DNA of 64,000 nucleotides from Hylemonella gracilis ATCC 19624 (GTDB lineage: Bacteria > Pseudomonadota > Gammaproteobacteria > Burkholderiales > Burkholderiaceae_C). The notes under the pieces are model-generated. The model saw only the letters and a program-made list of their open reading frames with translations. It was not told where the DNA came from and did no database searches. Below, piece after piece: positions 7,800-16,480 of the stretch. Where the stretch lies: the NCBI RefSeq assembly GCF_000211835.1, contig NZ_AEGR01000024.1:1-64000 (forward strand), read 5' to 3'. Both the position numbers and the translations under genes were made by a program. The first letter of the stretch is position 1, and every line of letters starts with the position of its first letter.

Positions 7800-10649
7800 A
7801 TGTCATCCACCCACACCTTGCCCGCGCCGGAGCAATGGTTGCGCTACATGCCGGGCGTCGAGCGCCAGCGACAGGAGTTGCGCCTCGTCGAAAACGCCTG
7901 GGATCATCTGTCCCTGCTGTCGTCGCTGTCGCTGCTCTCATCGAATGCGTCGTCCGGCAGTGATCTGGCCCGCGCGCGGCAGGACTTTTCCTCACTCTCC
8001 ATCGAGTTGATGCATGGCCTGGCTGCGGAGGCCGTGCACAACTGCGTGGACGATCTCCACAGCAGGGCGCAGATTTGCATTGATGTGCTGGTGCGCAACC
8101 TTTTCGAGCGCACCGCCGACATCGGTTTTTTTTCGACCGACATTGTCCTGGCTGATTTTCTTCGCATGCCGGCGTCGGAGCGCCAGCCCGAGGTGATCGC
8201 CAGTCGCATGCGGCAGTACGCCAGCAAGTACACCGTGTACGACAACATCTACCTGTTCGATGCGCAGTGCCGGCTCGCGGCGGTCTTGCGCGAGGGCGGT
8301 GGCCTGTCGCCTGGCGAGGAGGCGAGGGGCGATGACGCGGACTTCCTGCGGCAGGTCATGGCCAGCGAGGCGGCCCACACTGAAGACTACGCCGTCCGTG
8401 CATACACCGGGCAGCACCATGCCGCCCTGTCCTACGCCCATCGGGTCGAGTCACAAGGCCGCGTGGTCGGCGTTGTCGTGCTGGTCTTCAAGTTGTCGGA
8501 CGAAATGCCGGCCCTGTTCCAGTCCATCCAAGGCAACGACCGTGAGCATGGCGGGGACGTGGTGCTCGCCTTGGTGGACGCACAGGGGAGCGTGCTGGCG
8601 TCCAGTGACACGCACCAGTTGCCCTTGAGCTGGACCGTGCGCTGGGATCTGCCGCCGGGGCAGGCCTCGGGCGCATTCATGCTGCAACATTTCAGCCGCA
8701 GGTACCTTGCCGTCGTGCGTGAGGCGCGCAGTTTCCAAGGCTATGCCGGCCCCGGTTGGCGCGGTCTGGCCTTGTTGCCTCTGGACGTCGCTTTTGACGA
8801 TGCCGCCGCTTCCGAACACAGCGCGCTGACCCAGGAGTTGGCCGGCAACGCGGATTTCCTGTCCGACGAGCTGCGTGAAATTCCGCGGCGCTCGGTGGCC
8901 ATCCAGTCGGCGCTGGAGCGCTCCGTGTGGAATGGCCTGCTTGAGCTCAACCAGATGCAGGAGGCGGCGCTGGGTCGCAGCGAGGTGGCTGCGCCGCGTG
9001 ACCTGCTGTTCGCCAAAACCTTGCTGTCGGAGATCGGTGCCACGGCGCGCAAGACCGCGCGTGCGTTTTCCAGCGCGCTCGAGGATCTCTATGGCGTGGT
9101 GACCCGCTCGATCCTGCGCGACGGACAGAGCCGCGCTGATCTGGCCATGCAGATCCTGGACCGCAACCTTTACGAGCGCGCGAATGATTGCCGCTGGTGG
9201 GCGCTGACTCCGCAATTCAGCGAGACCCTGGCCGCGGGGAGGGTGGGTTGCGAGCAAGCGACCGGGGTGCTGAGTGACATCAACGCGCTCTACACGGTGT
9301 ACAGCAGCCTGGTTCTGTTCGATCGCCAGGGGCGAGTGATGGCGGTGTCCAACCCCGCACAGCAAGCCCTGATCGGCACCGTCCTGGACGAGGAGTGGGT
9401 GGCGCGTTGCCTGCGCCTGTCCAGCGCGCAGGAGTATGTGGTCAGCGCCTTTGCTCCCAGCCGCTTCTACGACCACGGTCCCACCTTCATCTACGCGGCC
9501 GCCGTGCGTGACGCCACGGCCGCCAGCAGCCACAATGCCGGCATGAATCTAGGAGGCATTGCCATCGTCTGGGACGCGGCGCAGCAACTTCAGTCGATCC
9601 TCAAGGATTGTGCCGAGGGTGGCGGCGAGCGTGACCTGCTGGCGTTCATCGACAGCCGAGACCAGCTGGTGCTGGCCCATGGCCGACAGGATGTCCAAGC
9701 CTTGTTGCACGGAGATGGCGCGATCGAGTCCTGCCGCACGGGCGGGCGCATGGTCAGCCTGGCGGGGCATCTCCATGGTGTGGGAGTAGCGCGGGGTGCG
9801 GGCTACCGCGAATTTCGCGCCCAGGACGGTTATGACCATGGGCTCAGCTGTTTGGCATTGCGACACCTGTGCGAGCGCAGGCCAGCACGCGCGACGGTGC
9901 CCACGGCACAGACCCAGGGCGCGCGCGTGGACATGGCGCAGAGGGTGCAGATGGCGACTTTCATGCTGGGCTCGTACTGGCTGGGCATCGACGCGGCGCA
10001 AGTCGTCGCCGCCGCGCCCGATGTCACCGCGCGCGGGGCGGGGCCAGCACGTCCGCCTTTCCTGGGGCTCGCGCCCATCGGCAACCGAGTGTGTCCCCTG
10101 TTGGATCTGCGCTCCATCGTGCGCAATGATGCCTCGCTGGCGTCGACGAATGGTGTGGGTTCCGCCCCGGAGCATGCCGGTGACGCCTTGGAAGCATTGC
10201 AGGGCCGTGCCTTGCAGATGCAACGGGAGGCCGATCCGGACAGGCAATTGATCATCGTGAAGGTGGTGCTGGACGACGGCGGTGAGCGCGAGTTGGCGCT
10301 GCGTGTTGACGCACTGGGCCCGATGCTCGACCTCGACCGGCGTCAATTCCAGCCCGTGGGTTTTGGCGGGCAGACTGCGCTGATTGACGCGGTCATCGGC
10401 GTGCCGGTGGCTGCGCCCCAAGGCTCTTCGAGGACGTCCGGCATGCTGTGCCGACTGTCGTCCACTTGGCTCCAACAGTGCGCAGCGGGCGCACTGGAGA
10501 CCTCCGCTCAACCCCAAGACCTTGACGCCTTGCTGAAGGGGCATCAAGGCGATCCTCATGGCAAGCTGGGTGCTCAGGTGCAGCATGCCAGAGTCGCGGC
10601 TTCGGTCACTCCGGCGTCGCGATCGGGCCTGAATCTGCAGGTCGGCTGA
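7800..10649 (+). CDS. Putative soluble sensor with two related cache-like modules and a C-terminal CheW-like domain
   Basis: A 949-residue protein without signal peptide or clear membrane helix. From about residue 712 it resembles a CheW docking domain: VQMATFMLGSYWLGIDAAQV, then PPFLGLAPIGNRVCPLLDLR. The first 690 residues hold two related modules. SRAQICIDVLVRNLFERTAD (from residue 88) corresponds to SRADLAMQILDRNLYERAND (from 444), and YTVYDNIYLFDAQCRL (144) to YTVYSSLVLFDRQGRV (498), an offset of about 355 residues. The YTVY..LFD..G pattern resembles cache/PAS-like ligand-sensing folds. It may link a cytosolic signal to CheA, but no che genes are nearby. Domain assignments are inference from pattern; the repeat is directly visible. 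Confidence 0.6.
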   Translation: MSSTHTLPAPEQWLRYMPGVERQRQELRLVENAWDHLSLLSSLSLLSSNASSGSDLARARQDFSSLSIELMHGLAAEAVHNCVDDLHSRAQICIDVLVRNLFERTADIGFFSTDIVLADFLRMPASERQPEVIASRMRQYASKYTVYDNIYLFDAQCRLAAVLREGGGLSPGEEARGDDADFLRQVMASEAAHTEDYAVRAYTGQHHAALSYAHRVESQGRVVGVVVLVFKLSDEMPALFQSIQGNDREHGGDVVLALVDAQGSVLASSDTHQLPLSWTVRWDLPPGQASGAFMLQHFSRRYLAVVREARSFQGYAGPGWRGLALLPLDVAFDDAAASEHSALTQELAGNADFLSDELREIPRRSVAIQSALERSVWNGLLELNQMQEAALGRSEVAAPRDLLFAKTLLSEIGATARKTARAFSSALEDLYGVVTRSILRDGQSRADLAMQILDRNLYERANDCRWWALTPQFSETLAAGRVGCEQATGVLSDINALYTVYSSLVLFDRQGRVMAVSNPAQQALIGTVLDEEWVARCLRLSSAQEYVVSAFAPSRFYDHGPTFIYAAAVRDATAASSHNAGMNLGGIAIVWDAAQQLQSILKDCAEGGGERDLLAFIDSRDQLVLAHGRQDVQALLHGDGAIESCRTGGRMVSLAGHLHGVGVARGAGYREFRAQDGYDHGLSCLALRHLCERRPARATVPTAQTQGARVDMAQRVQMATFMLGSYWLGIDAAQVVAAAPDVTARGAGPARPPFLGLAPIGNRVCPLLDLRSIVRNDASLASTNGVGSAPEHAGDALEALQGRALQMQREADPDRQLIIVKVVLDDGGERELALRVDALGPMLDLDRRQFQPVGFGGQTALIDAVIGVPVAAPQGSSRTSGMLCRLSSTWLQQCAAGALETSAQPQDLDALLKGHQGDPHGKLGAQVQHARVAASVTPASRSGLNLQVG

Positions 10650-10692
10650 GACGCGGCCGCGCCTTGCACGCAGGAAGAGGGAGCGCGCGGTC

Positions 10693-11199
10693 ATGGATCA
10701 GCTGACGAGTGGCGGATACAAGATTCCACAATCCGTCCTGGTCGTCATCCATACCCCGGCCCTGGAGGTGTTGCTGATCCAGCGCGCGGACACGCCTCCG
10801 ACCTGGCCAGACTATTGGCAATCGGTCACGGGCTCCAAGGACCATGTGGACGAGTCGTACGCGGAGACCGCCTGGCGCGAGGTGCAGGAGGAAACGGGCA
10901 TCGACGCCCGTCTATGGCCCCAGGGGCTGAGGGACTGGGGGCTGGAGAATGTCTACGAAATCTATCCCTGGTGGCGCAAGCGTTACGCACCGGAAGTGAC
11001 GCACAACACCGAACACCTGTTCAGCCTGTGCGTGCCCGCCGGAACGCCGGTCAGGCTCTCGCCCCGCGAGCATCGAGCCTACCGATGGCTGCCTTGGCGA
11101 GAAGCTGCCCAGGTGTGCGCTTCACCCAGCAACGCCGAGGCGTGCCTGCTTTTGCCGCGCTTTGCGGAGTCCGTTGGCGGCCTCGGGCAGAAGTCGTGA
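10693..11199 (+). CDS. nudB: Dihydroneopterin triphosphate diphosphatase (Nudix)
   Basis: A 168-residue Nudix hydrolase with an intact Nudix box, GSKDHVDESYAETAWREVQE followed by ETGI. The N-terminus (YKIPQSVLVVIHTPALEVLL) and the middle segment ENVYEIYPWWRKRYAPEVTH match NudB, which removes pyrophosphate from dihydroneopterin triphosphate in folate synthesis. folE, the enzyme making that substrate, lies 2.2 kb downstream on the same strand. A gene for this protein next to aspS is common in proteobacteria; here the sensor gene intervenes. Confidence 0.92.
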   Translation: MDQLTSGGYKIPQSVLVVIHTPALEVLLIQRADTPPTWPDYWQSVTGSKDHVDESYAETAWREVQEETGIDARLWPQGLRDWGLENVYEIYPWWRKRYAPEVTHNTEHLFSLCVPAGTPVRLSPREHRAYRWLPWREAAQVCASPSNAEACLLLPRFAESVGGLGQKS

Positions 11200-11203
11200 A
11201 AAA

Positions 11204-11998
11204 ATGCGGGCCATGCCGCCCGCCATACGTCCAGATTCCGCCGAGCCGATGGCCGGTCACCAGGCCGCGACCTTGCGGGTGGCCACTTACAACATTCACA
11301 AGGGAGTGCTGGGCCTGGGCCCTAGGCGGCGCCTGGAGATTCACAACCTGAGCCTGGCCGTTGAACAGCTCGACGCAGACATCGTCTGTCTGCAAGAAGT
11401 GCGCAAGCTCAATCACCGCGAGGCCGCGCATTTCAGCCGTTGGCCCGAGTTGCCGCAAGCCGATTACCTCGCTCCCGAGGGGTATGAAGCCATCTATCGC
11501 ACCAATGCTTACACCCGGCATGGTGAACATGGCAACGCCATGCTGTCACGCTGGCCGGTGTTGAGCGCTGGGCACGAAGACATGTCGGACCATCGTTTCG
11601 AGCAGCGTGGCCTGCTGCACGGCGTGGTGTCCGTGCACGGACAGAGCGTGCACGTGCTGGTCGTGCATCTGGGGTTGATCCGGGCCAGCCGCGTGCGTCA
11701 GGCCGCGCAACTGGACCAATACATCCGTCGCGAGATTCCAACCGAGGCGCCGCTCATCGTGGCCGGTGACTTCAACGACTGGGGCGAGCGAGTCCATCGG
11801 CATTTCGAGCGCATGGGCTTGCAGACCTGCGAACCCGCGGCGCACCCCACCTTTCCCGCGCGGCTGCCGCTGGTGCAATTGGACTATGTCTATGTGCGCG
11901 GTCTGACGCCCTTGCGCGTGGTGGTGCCGCGTGGACGCGCGTGGTGGCGCATGTCTGACCATCTGCCGTTGATCGCCGAATTCACCCTGCCGCAATGA
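11204..11998 (+). CDS. Endonuclease/exonuclease/phosphatase family protein (YbhP-like)
   Basis: About 264 residues of EEP fold. The motifs are all present: ATYNIHKGV, CLQEVRKLNH (metal-binding Glu), DHRFEQRG, VVHLGLIRASR, VAGDFNDWGERVH and SDHLPLIAEF (catalytic Asp-His). The start is uncertain: ATG 11204 is 4 bases after the nudB stop and ATG 11213 also fits, neither with a strong ribosome binding site. The next gene, 10 bp away, is a ClsB-like phospholipase D enzyme. This mirrors the Escherichia coli ybhP-clsB pair and suggests a role in phospholipid metabolism or the envelope rather than DNA. Substrate is unknown. Confidence 0.85.
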   Translation: MRAMPPAIRPDSAEPMAGHQAATLRVATYNIHKGVLGLGPRRRLEIHNLSLAVEQLDADIVCLQEVRKLNHREAAHFSRWPELPQADYLAPEGYEAIYRTNAYTRHGEHGNAMLSRWPVLSAGHEDMSDHRFEQRGLLHGVVSVHGQSVHVLVVHLGLIRASRVRQAAQLDQYIRREIPTEAPLIVAGDFNDWGERVHRHFERMGLQTCEPAAHPTFPARLPLVQLDYVYVRGLTPLRVVVPRGRAWWRMSDHLPLIAEFTLPQ

Positions 11999-12008
11999 GG
12001 TCGCAGCC

Positions 12009-13370
12009 GTGTCTCCCGTGACGCCATCGAGGCGGGGCCTGCGGCCGCTGCGTGAATGGGCCATCCGCCGCCGCGCGACCCAGCGTGCCTTGCGCCGCCT
12101 GGTGCGCCGCGCGGCCCGTCTGGTGACCACTCGGCCAGGTCATCGGGTGCACTTGCTGCAAGGCGGTGCGGAACTGTTCCCCGCCATGGTGGAAGCCATG
12201 GATGGGGCTCGGCGCGAAGTCCGGCTTGAAACCTACATCTTTTGGCAAGACGAGGCCGCGCGCCTGATCGTGGACGCCTTGGTGCGTGCCGCAGAGCGAG
12301 GGGTGTCGGTCTCGCTGCTGGCCGATGGCGTCGGTACGCCCCAACTGCCCGCGGCCTGGGCAAACCGCTTGAGCGCTGCGGGAGTGCGTTGGCGCTTGTA
12401 CAAGCCCGGTGGGGCCTGGCTGCGCTGGCTGTCCTTGCTGCGTCCCAGCCGCTGGCGGCGGCTTCATCGCAAGCTTTGTTTGATCGATGGGGAAATTGTC
12501 TTCTGCGGCGGCATCAACATCCTCGACGACCGGATGGATCCCAACCACGGCCCCCTCGATGCGCCGCGTTTTGACTTTGCTGTGCGCGTGCAAGGTCCCT
12601 TGGTGACCGTGGCGCGCGAAGCCATGATGCAGATCTGGTGGCGTTGGCAGCCTGAAGACGGGTTGCGCGATGAACGCAGCCACCGGCATCTGACAAGGCG
12701 TTTGGAGTCGGACGCGAAAACCACGGCGCAGCGGGGGGGGAGCGCGCTACGTCCCGTGGAGGACGCCAGCTCAGCGCGCGCGGCGCTGCTGCTGCGCGAC
12801 AACCTCTTGCACCGCAGGCACATTGAGCACGCCTACCGCCGGGCGATCCGTGCCGCGCGGGAGGAAATCATCATCGCCAACGCCTACTTCCTGCCGGGGC
12901 GCAAGCTGCGGCAAGCGCTGATCGAGGCGGCGCGTCGCGGTGTGCATGTGCGCCTGCTCTTGCAGGGGCGCTACGAATACTTCATGCAGTACCACGCCGT
13001 GCGCACCGTGTATGGCTCGCTGCTGGCGGCTGGTGTGGAAATCCACGAGTATTCGGCGAGTTTTCTGCATGCCAAGGTGGCGGTCATCGACGGCGCCTGT
13101 CTGCAAGAGGGCGTGACTCCCTGGGCGACCGTGGGATCGTCCAATCTGGACCCGCTGAGCCTGCTGTTGGCGCGCGAGGCGAATGTGGTGGTGGTGGATG
13201 CGGCCTTTGCCACGGAGCTGCGGGAGCGCCTTTTGGAGGCCATGCGCAAAGGGGGGCGAGTGGTCGTGACCGATGACTTCGCGCGCCGTCCATGGCGCCA
13301 GCGCTTCCTTGACAGACTGGCACTGGGGGCGGTTCGTGTGGCTTTGTTCCTACTCGGGCAGAAGTATTGA
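12009..13370 (+). CDS. clsB: Cardiolipin synthase B-like phospholipase D enzyme
   Basis: A 453-residue protein with two HKD motifs: HRKLCLIDGEIVFCGGINIL in the first half and HAKVAVIDG followed by TVGSSNLDPLS in the second. It has no N-terminal membrane helices, unlike ClsA, which points to the ClsB subfamily. ClsB makes cardiolipin or phosphatidylglycerol by transphosphatidylation. The start is GTG at 12009. The upstream EEP gene is probably cotranscribed. An Arg-rich N-terminus (RRRATQRALRRLVRRAARL) may bind anionic membrane lipids; that is inference. Confidence 0.88.
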   Translation: MSPVTPSRRGLRPLREWAIRRRATQRALRRLVRRAARLVTTRPGHRVHLLQGGAELFPAMVEAMDGARREVRLETYIFWQDEAARLIVDALVRAAERGVSVSLLADGVGTPQLPAAWANRLSAAGVRWRLYKPGGAWLRWLSLLRPSRWRRLHRKLCLIDGEIVFCGGINILDDRMDPNHGPLDAPRFDFAVRVQGPLVTVAREAMMQIWWRWQPEDGLRDERSHRHLTRRLESDAKTTAQRGGSALRPVEDASSARAALLLRDNLLHRRHIEHAYRRAIRAAREEIIIANAYFLPGRKLRQALIEAARRGVHVRLLLQGRYEYFMQYHAVRTVYGSLLAAGVEIHEYSASFLHAKVAVIDGACLQEGVTPWATVGSSNLDPLSLLLAREANVVVVDAAFATELRERLLEAMRKGGRVVVTDDFARRPWRQRFLDRLALGAVRVALFLLGQKY

Positions 13371-13390
13371 GCCCCTGATAGGATAGTCGC

Positions 13391-14125
13391 ATGACCTCCT
13401 CCCTCATCTCCGCAGGCTTGTCCACGACCCGCCCCAGCACCGACGAAGGCGTGCCGGTGTCCGTCAAGATTCGCGAGCGCGTGAAAGCTGCCAAGCAGCG
13501 CTTCCATGCCAATGACAACATTGCCGATTTCATCCAACCGGGTGAGTTGGAGGCTTTGCTGGATGAGGTGGAAACCAAGATGCAAGGGGTGCTCGACAGC
13601 CTCGTGATTGACACGGTCAATGATCACAACACCGAGAGCACGGCGCGCCGCGTCGCCAAGATGTACCTCAACGAGGTCTTCAAGGGACGCTACATGCCCA
13701 CCCCGCGCATCACAGAGTTCCCCAATGCGGAGCATCTGAACGAGCTGATGATCGTTGGGCCGATCACGGTGCGCAGCGCCTGCAGCCATCACTTCGTTCC
13801 GGTGATCGGTCGACTGTGGATCGGTGTCATGCCTAATCAGTCCACCAACGTGATTGGTCTGTCGAAATACGCGCGCCTGGCTGAATGGGTGATGAGCCGG
13901 CCGCAGATTCAGGAAGAGGCCGTGGTGCAACTCGCCGACCTGATCATGAAGAAGACCCGCCCCGACGGCCTGGCGCTGGTGATGGAGGCCAATCACTATT
14001 GCATGTCCTGGCGCGGGGTGCGTGACATGGACAGCAAGATGCTCAATTCCGTGATGCGCGGCGTCTTCCTCAAGGACGCTGTCTTGCGGCAGGAATTCCT
14101 GTCCTTGATTCCCCGCCAGAAGTAG
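13391..14125 (+). CDS. folE: GTP cyclohydrolase I
   Basis: A 244-residue type IA GTP cyclohydrolase, which converts GTP to dihydroneopterin triphosphate as the first step of folate synthesis. Diagnostic segments are SACSHHFVPVIGRLWIGVMP (zinc-binding Cys and His), NVIGLSKYARLAEW and MSWRGVRDMDSKM. The first 25 residues look like an unstructured extension. Only 20 bp separate it from clsB. nudB, the next pathway step, is upstream in the same run of genes. Confidence 0.96.
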   Translation: MTSSLISAGLSTTRPSTDEGVPVSVKIRERVKAAKQRFHANDNIADFIQPGELEALLDEVETKMQGVLDSLVIDTVNDHNTESTARRVAKMYLNEVFKGRYMPTPRITEFPNAEHLNELMIVGPITVRSACSHHFVPVIGRLWIGVMPNQSTNVIGLSKYARLAEWVMSRPQIQEEAVVQLADLIMKKTRPDGLALVMEANHYCMSWRGVRDMDSKMLNSVMRGVFLKDAVLRQEFLSLIPRQK

Positions 14126-14156
14126 AGGCGGACAGACGGTTCGATTTGGGGCTGTC

Positions 14157-15341
14157 TTGAGGTTCCCAGTCCAGGCCGTTCTCCCGTTTCTGGCCCTCCC
14201 CCTGCTGCTGGCGGGCTGCGGCACGCCACAGCTTTTCTACGACAGAACCGAGCTGCGCCACGAGCCCTTGCCAGAAAAGCAGGTGCGTGAACTCCCCGAG
14301 GAAATTCTGCGCCGCCTCGACGGGCGGCGCGCTGTCTGGGTGGATGTCGACGGTAAGGAAACGCCGCTGAATTCGGCAACCCTGCCGCTGTTGCCCACGG
14401 CCGAGTTAGGTGCCTTATGGGCTGCCGTGTTGCTGGGCCGCACCGGTGGCGAATACGACATGCGCATCCACGTCGCTGGCAAGGGGGCCGCGCCTGTTTC
14501 GGTGCTGATCGGCGGTAACGACAGCCTGCGCATCCTCTCATCGCGCGGTGACGCACCTCGCGAGGCGGCCCTGACGGAAACGAAAATCCGCGAACGCTTC
14601 GGCTTGCACAAGACCTTTCGAGGCGAGTGGAGCGAGGCCGAGCGCCAGTCGTTGGCCGAGTCTCTCGCGCTGCTGTTGCCGGACGAACTGGCCGTGCTGC
14701 GCACGGTGCGCTTTGAGCGCAGTCAACGCGATCTGGGGCGCGACAAGGCCGCGCGGTATGAGCTCGATGGCTGTCTGGCACGGATCACCCTGTATCCCGC
14801 GGGCGCTGGCTTCAACCGCTTTCTGTTCGTGGGCGACATTGCCGCGCCGCGGGACGCCGTGCTCTTTCCCTTGCTCCATGAAATCGGCCATGCGGTGGAG
14901 CGCGCTCCCGCGCGACACGCCCTGTGCACCGCGGAAAGCCTTCGGGCCGCGGCTGAGAAGTACCGCAGCGATGCTTGGCGGCTGCGGGATCAGCCAGCGC
15001 GCTACAACGCGCTCATCCGCCGGCATGATGAACTGGTCCGCCGCTACGATGAACTGATCGCCGAAGCCGAACTGCTGCGCAATCCAGGGCCGGTCATCAC
15101 GGCCTATCTGCGCGCGCTGGCGGGTTTGCCGCCGCCGACGGACTATGGCCGTGAATCCCTGCAGGAGTCCTTTGCCGAGTCCTTCGCGCTGTTCCATGCC
15201 GATCCCCAAGCGCTGTTGCGGGCTCGTCCCGCCTTGTACCGCTGGTTTGCCACCGGGGGGCATGTGCAGGCGATGAACGCGGCCATCCCGCGCGGCGCTT
15301 CGGAAGCCGAAGACGAGGGCGGCGAAGACTCGCCGTGGTAA
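14157..15341 (+). CDS. Putative lipoprotein zinc metallopeptidase
   Basis: A 394-residue protein starting at TTG with a type II signal peptide: hydrophobic FLALPLLLAGC, where LAGC is the lipobox and the Cys is about residue 21. A zinc-peptidase motif HEIGH lies at residues 241-245 in FPLLHEIGHAVERA. A downstream QESFAESFALFHADP (about 336-350) offers Glu candidates for the third ligand, as in gluzincins. The N-terminal 200 residues resemble nothing I recognise. It is probably membrane-anchored and periplasm-facing; its substrate is unknown. No partner gene is evident, since folE is upstream and the minus-strand ATPase gene converges on it. Confidence 0.7.
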   Translation: MRFPVQAVLPFLALPLLLAGCGTPQLFYDRTELRHEPLPEKQVRELPEEILRRLDGRRAVWVDVDGKETPLNSATLPLLPTAELGALWAAVLLGRTGGEYDMRIHVAGKGAAPVSVLIGGNDSLRILSSRGDAPREAALTETKIRERFGLHKTFRGEWSEAERQSLAESLALLLPDELAVLRTVRFERSQRDLGRDKAARYELDGCLARITLYPAGAGFNRFLFVGDIAAPRDAVLFPLLHEIGHAVERAPARHALCTAESLRAAAEKYRSDAWRLRDQPARYNALIRRHDELVRRYDELIAEAELLRNPGPVITAYLRALAGLPPPTDYGRESLQESFAESFALFHADPQALLRARPALYRWFATGGHVQAMNAAIPRGASEAEDEGGEDSPW

Positions 15342-15408
15342 GCCCGCAGTGCCGCGCTGGCGACCGAGGCCGCTTGCTTGGCAGGCGTTTGCGAGATCCC
15401 TGATGGGA

Positions 15409-16365
15409 TCAATCCCCCGAGCCAGAACGCAGGGCCGTATCTTGCAGCTTGCTGGCCACCTGGACCATGGCGAGTGCTGCGGGAGCGCCGGGCATGGTCT
15501 GCATCAGCAATTGACGACGCATCACAGCCTGTCTCACGGCCGGGTCACTGGGAATGTCGCCCAGATGGATCAAGCGGCCGGCCTCCGCCCCAGGAGCGGA
15601 GCCTATGGCCCCCTCGGCACCTTCCTGCACCACGAAGCGCCCCACCACCTGCTGCAGCTGCATGGTGATGGCTCGGCCATCGCCAGGGCGGCTGGCTTGG
15701 TTGACGATCATGTGGATGCGGGGGCGCCGTTGCTGATTGACCAACACCTTGATCGTGGCGTAGGCATCTGTCAGAGAGGTTGGCTCTGGCGTGGCGACCA
15801 GCACCACTTCGGAGGCCAGCGAGATCGCGAACAACACGGCGTCGGAAATGCCCGCGCCGGTGTCCAGCAGCACCACGTCATAGCGCGGTGTGAGTGAGTT
15901 CAATACCTGGGTGAATTTCTCGCGCATGTCCGGGGTCAAGCGGGCGTATTCGGCCATGCCCGAGCCTCCCATGAGCACCGAGAAACCGCCTGGCGCGGGC
16001 ACGATGGCCTGCTCCAGCTTGGCCTTGCCCGTCAGCACATCGTGCAAGGTGGTGCGGGCGTAGAGGTTGAGCACCACATCCAGGTTGGCCAGCCCCAGGT
16101 CGGCGTCCAGCACCAATACTCTCAGGCCGCGCCGGGCGAGGGCGGCCGCCAGATTGGCGGAGACGAAGGTTTTGCCCACGCCGCCCTTGCCGCTGGTCAC
16201 GGCCAACACCCTGCCGTGCCCCTGTCCTTGGGCCGGCAAAGGCCGTGACAGTGGCTTGGTTGACGAAGCGGTGGGCGCCGCAGGCGCGCGTGATGTAGAC
16301 ACCAGCAAGGAATGGACAGGGTTGGGGTACTTTAAGGAACGGTAAAGTCTATCGACCCCGCGCAA
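15409..16365 (-). CDS. MinD/ParA-family ATPase (FleN-like)
   Basis: About 318 residues with a deviant Walker A motif, SGKGGVGKT, near residue 58. The MinD/FleN signatures VLVLDADLGLANLDVVLN and YDVVLLDTGAGISDAVLFAI follow, with TPEPTSLTDAYATIKVL. The N-terminal 50 residues are poorly conserved, so the start is uncertain, and no clear ribosome binding site is visible. FleN-type proteins set flagellar number in polarly flagellated bacteria, but here there is no flhF, fliA or che gene beside it. A more general positioning role is equally possible. It is 115 bp downstream of moeB on the same strand. Confidence 0.8.
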   Translation of the reverse strand: MRGVDRLYRSLKYPNPVHSLLVSTSRAPAAPTASSTKPLSRPLPAQGQGHGRVLAVTSGKGGVGKTFVSANLAAALARRGLRVLVLDADLGLANLDVVLNLYARTTLHDVLTGKAKLEQAIVPAPGGFSVLMGGSGMAEYARLTPDMREKFTQVLNSLTPRYDVVLLDTGAGISDAVLFAISLASEVVLVATPEPTSLTDAYATIKVLVNQQRRPRIHMIVNQASRPGDGRAITMQLQQVVGRFVVQEGAEGAIGSAPGAEAGRLIHLGDIPSDPAVRQAVMRRQLLMQTMPGAPAALAMVQVASKLQDTALRSGSGD

Positions 16366-16480
16366 ATGCCGGGCCGGGAAATACCGAGGAGTAAAGCCCG
16401 TAAATCAGGCTTTCAGATGCAGTTCCCGCCCTCAAGACCTGAAAAGGTGGCTTCGGCGTGTACCGGCCGTGTGGCGATGC

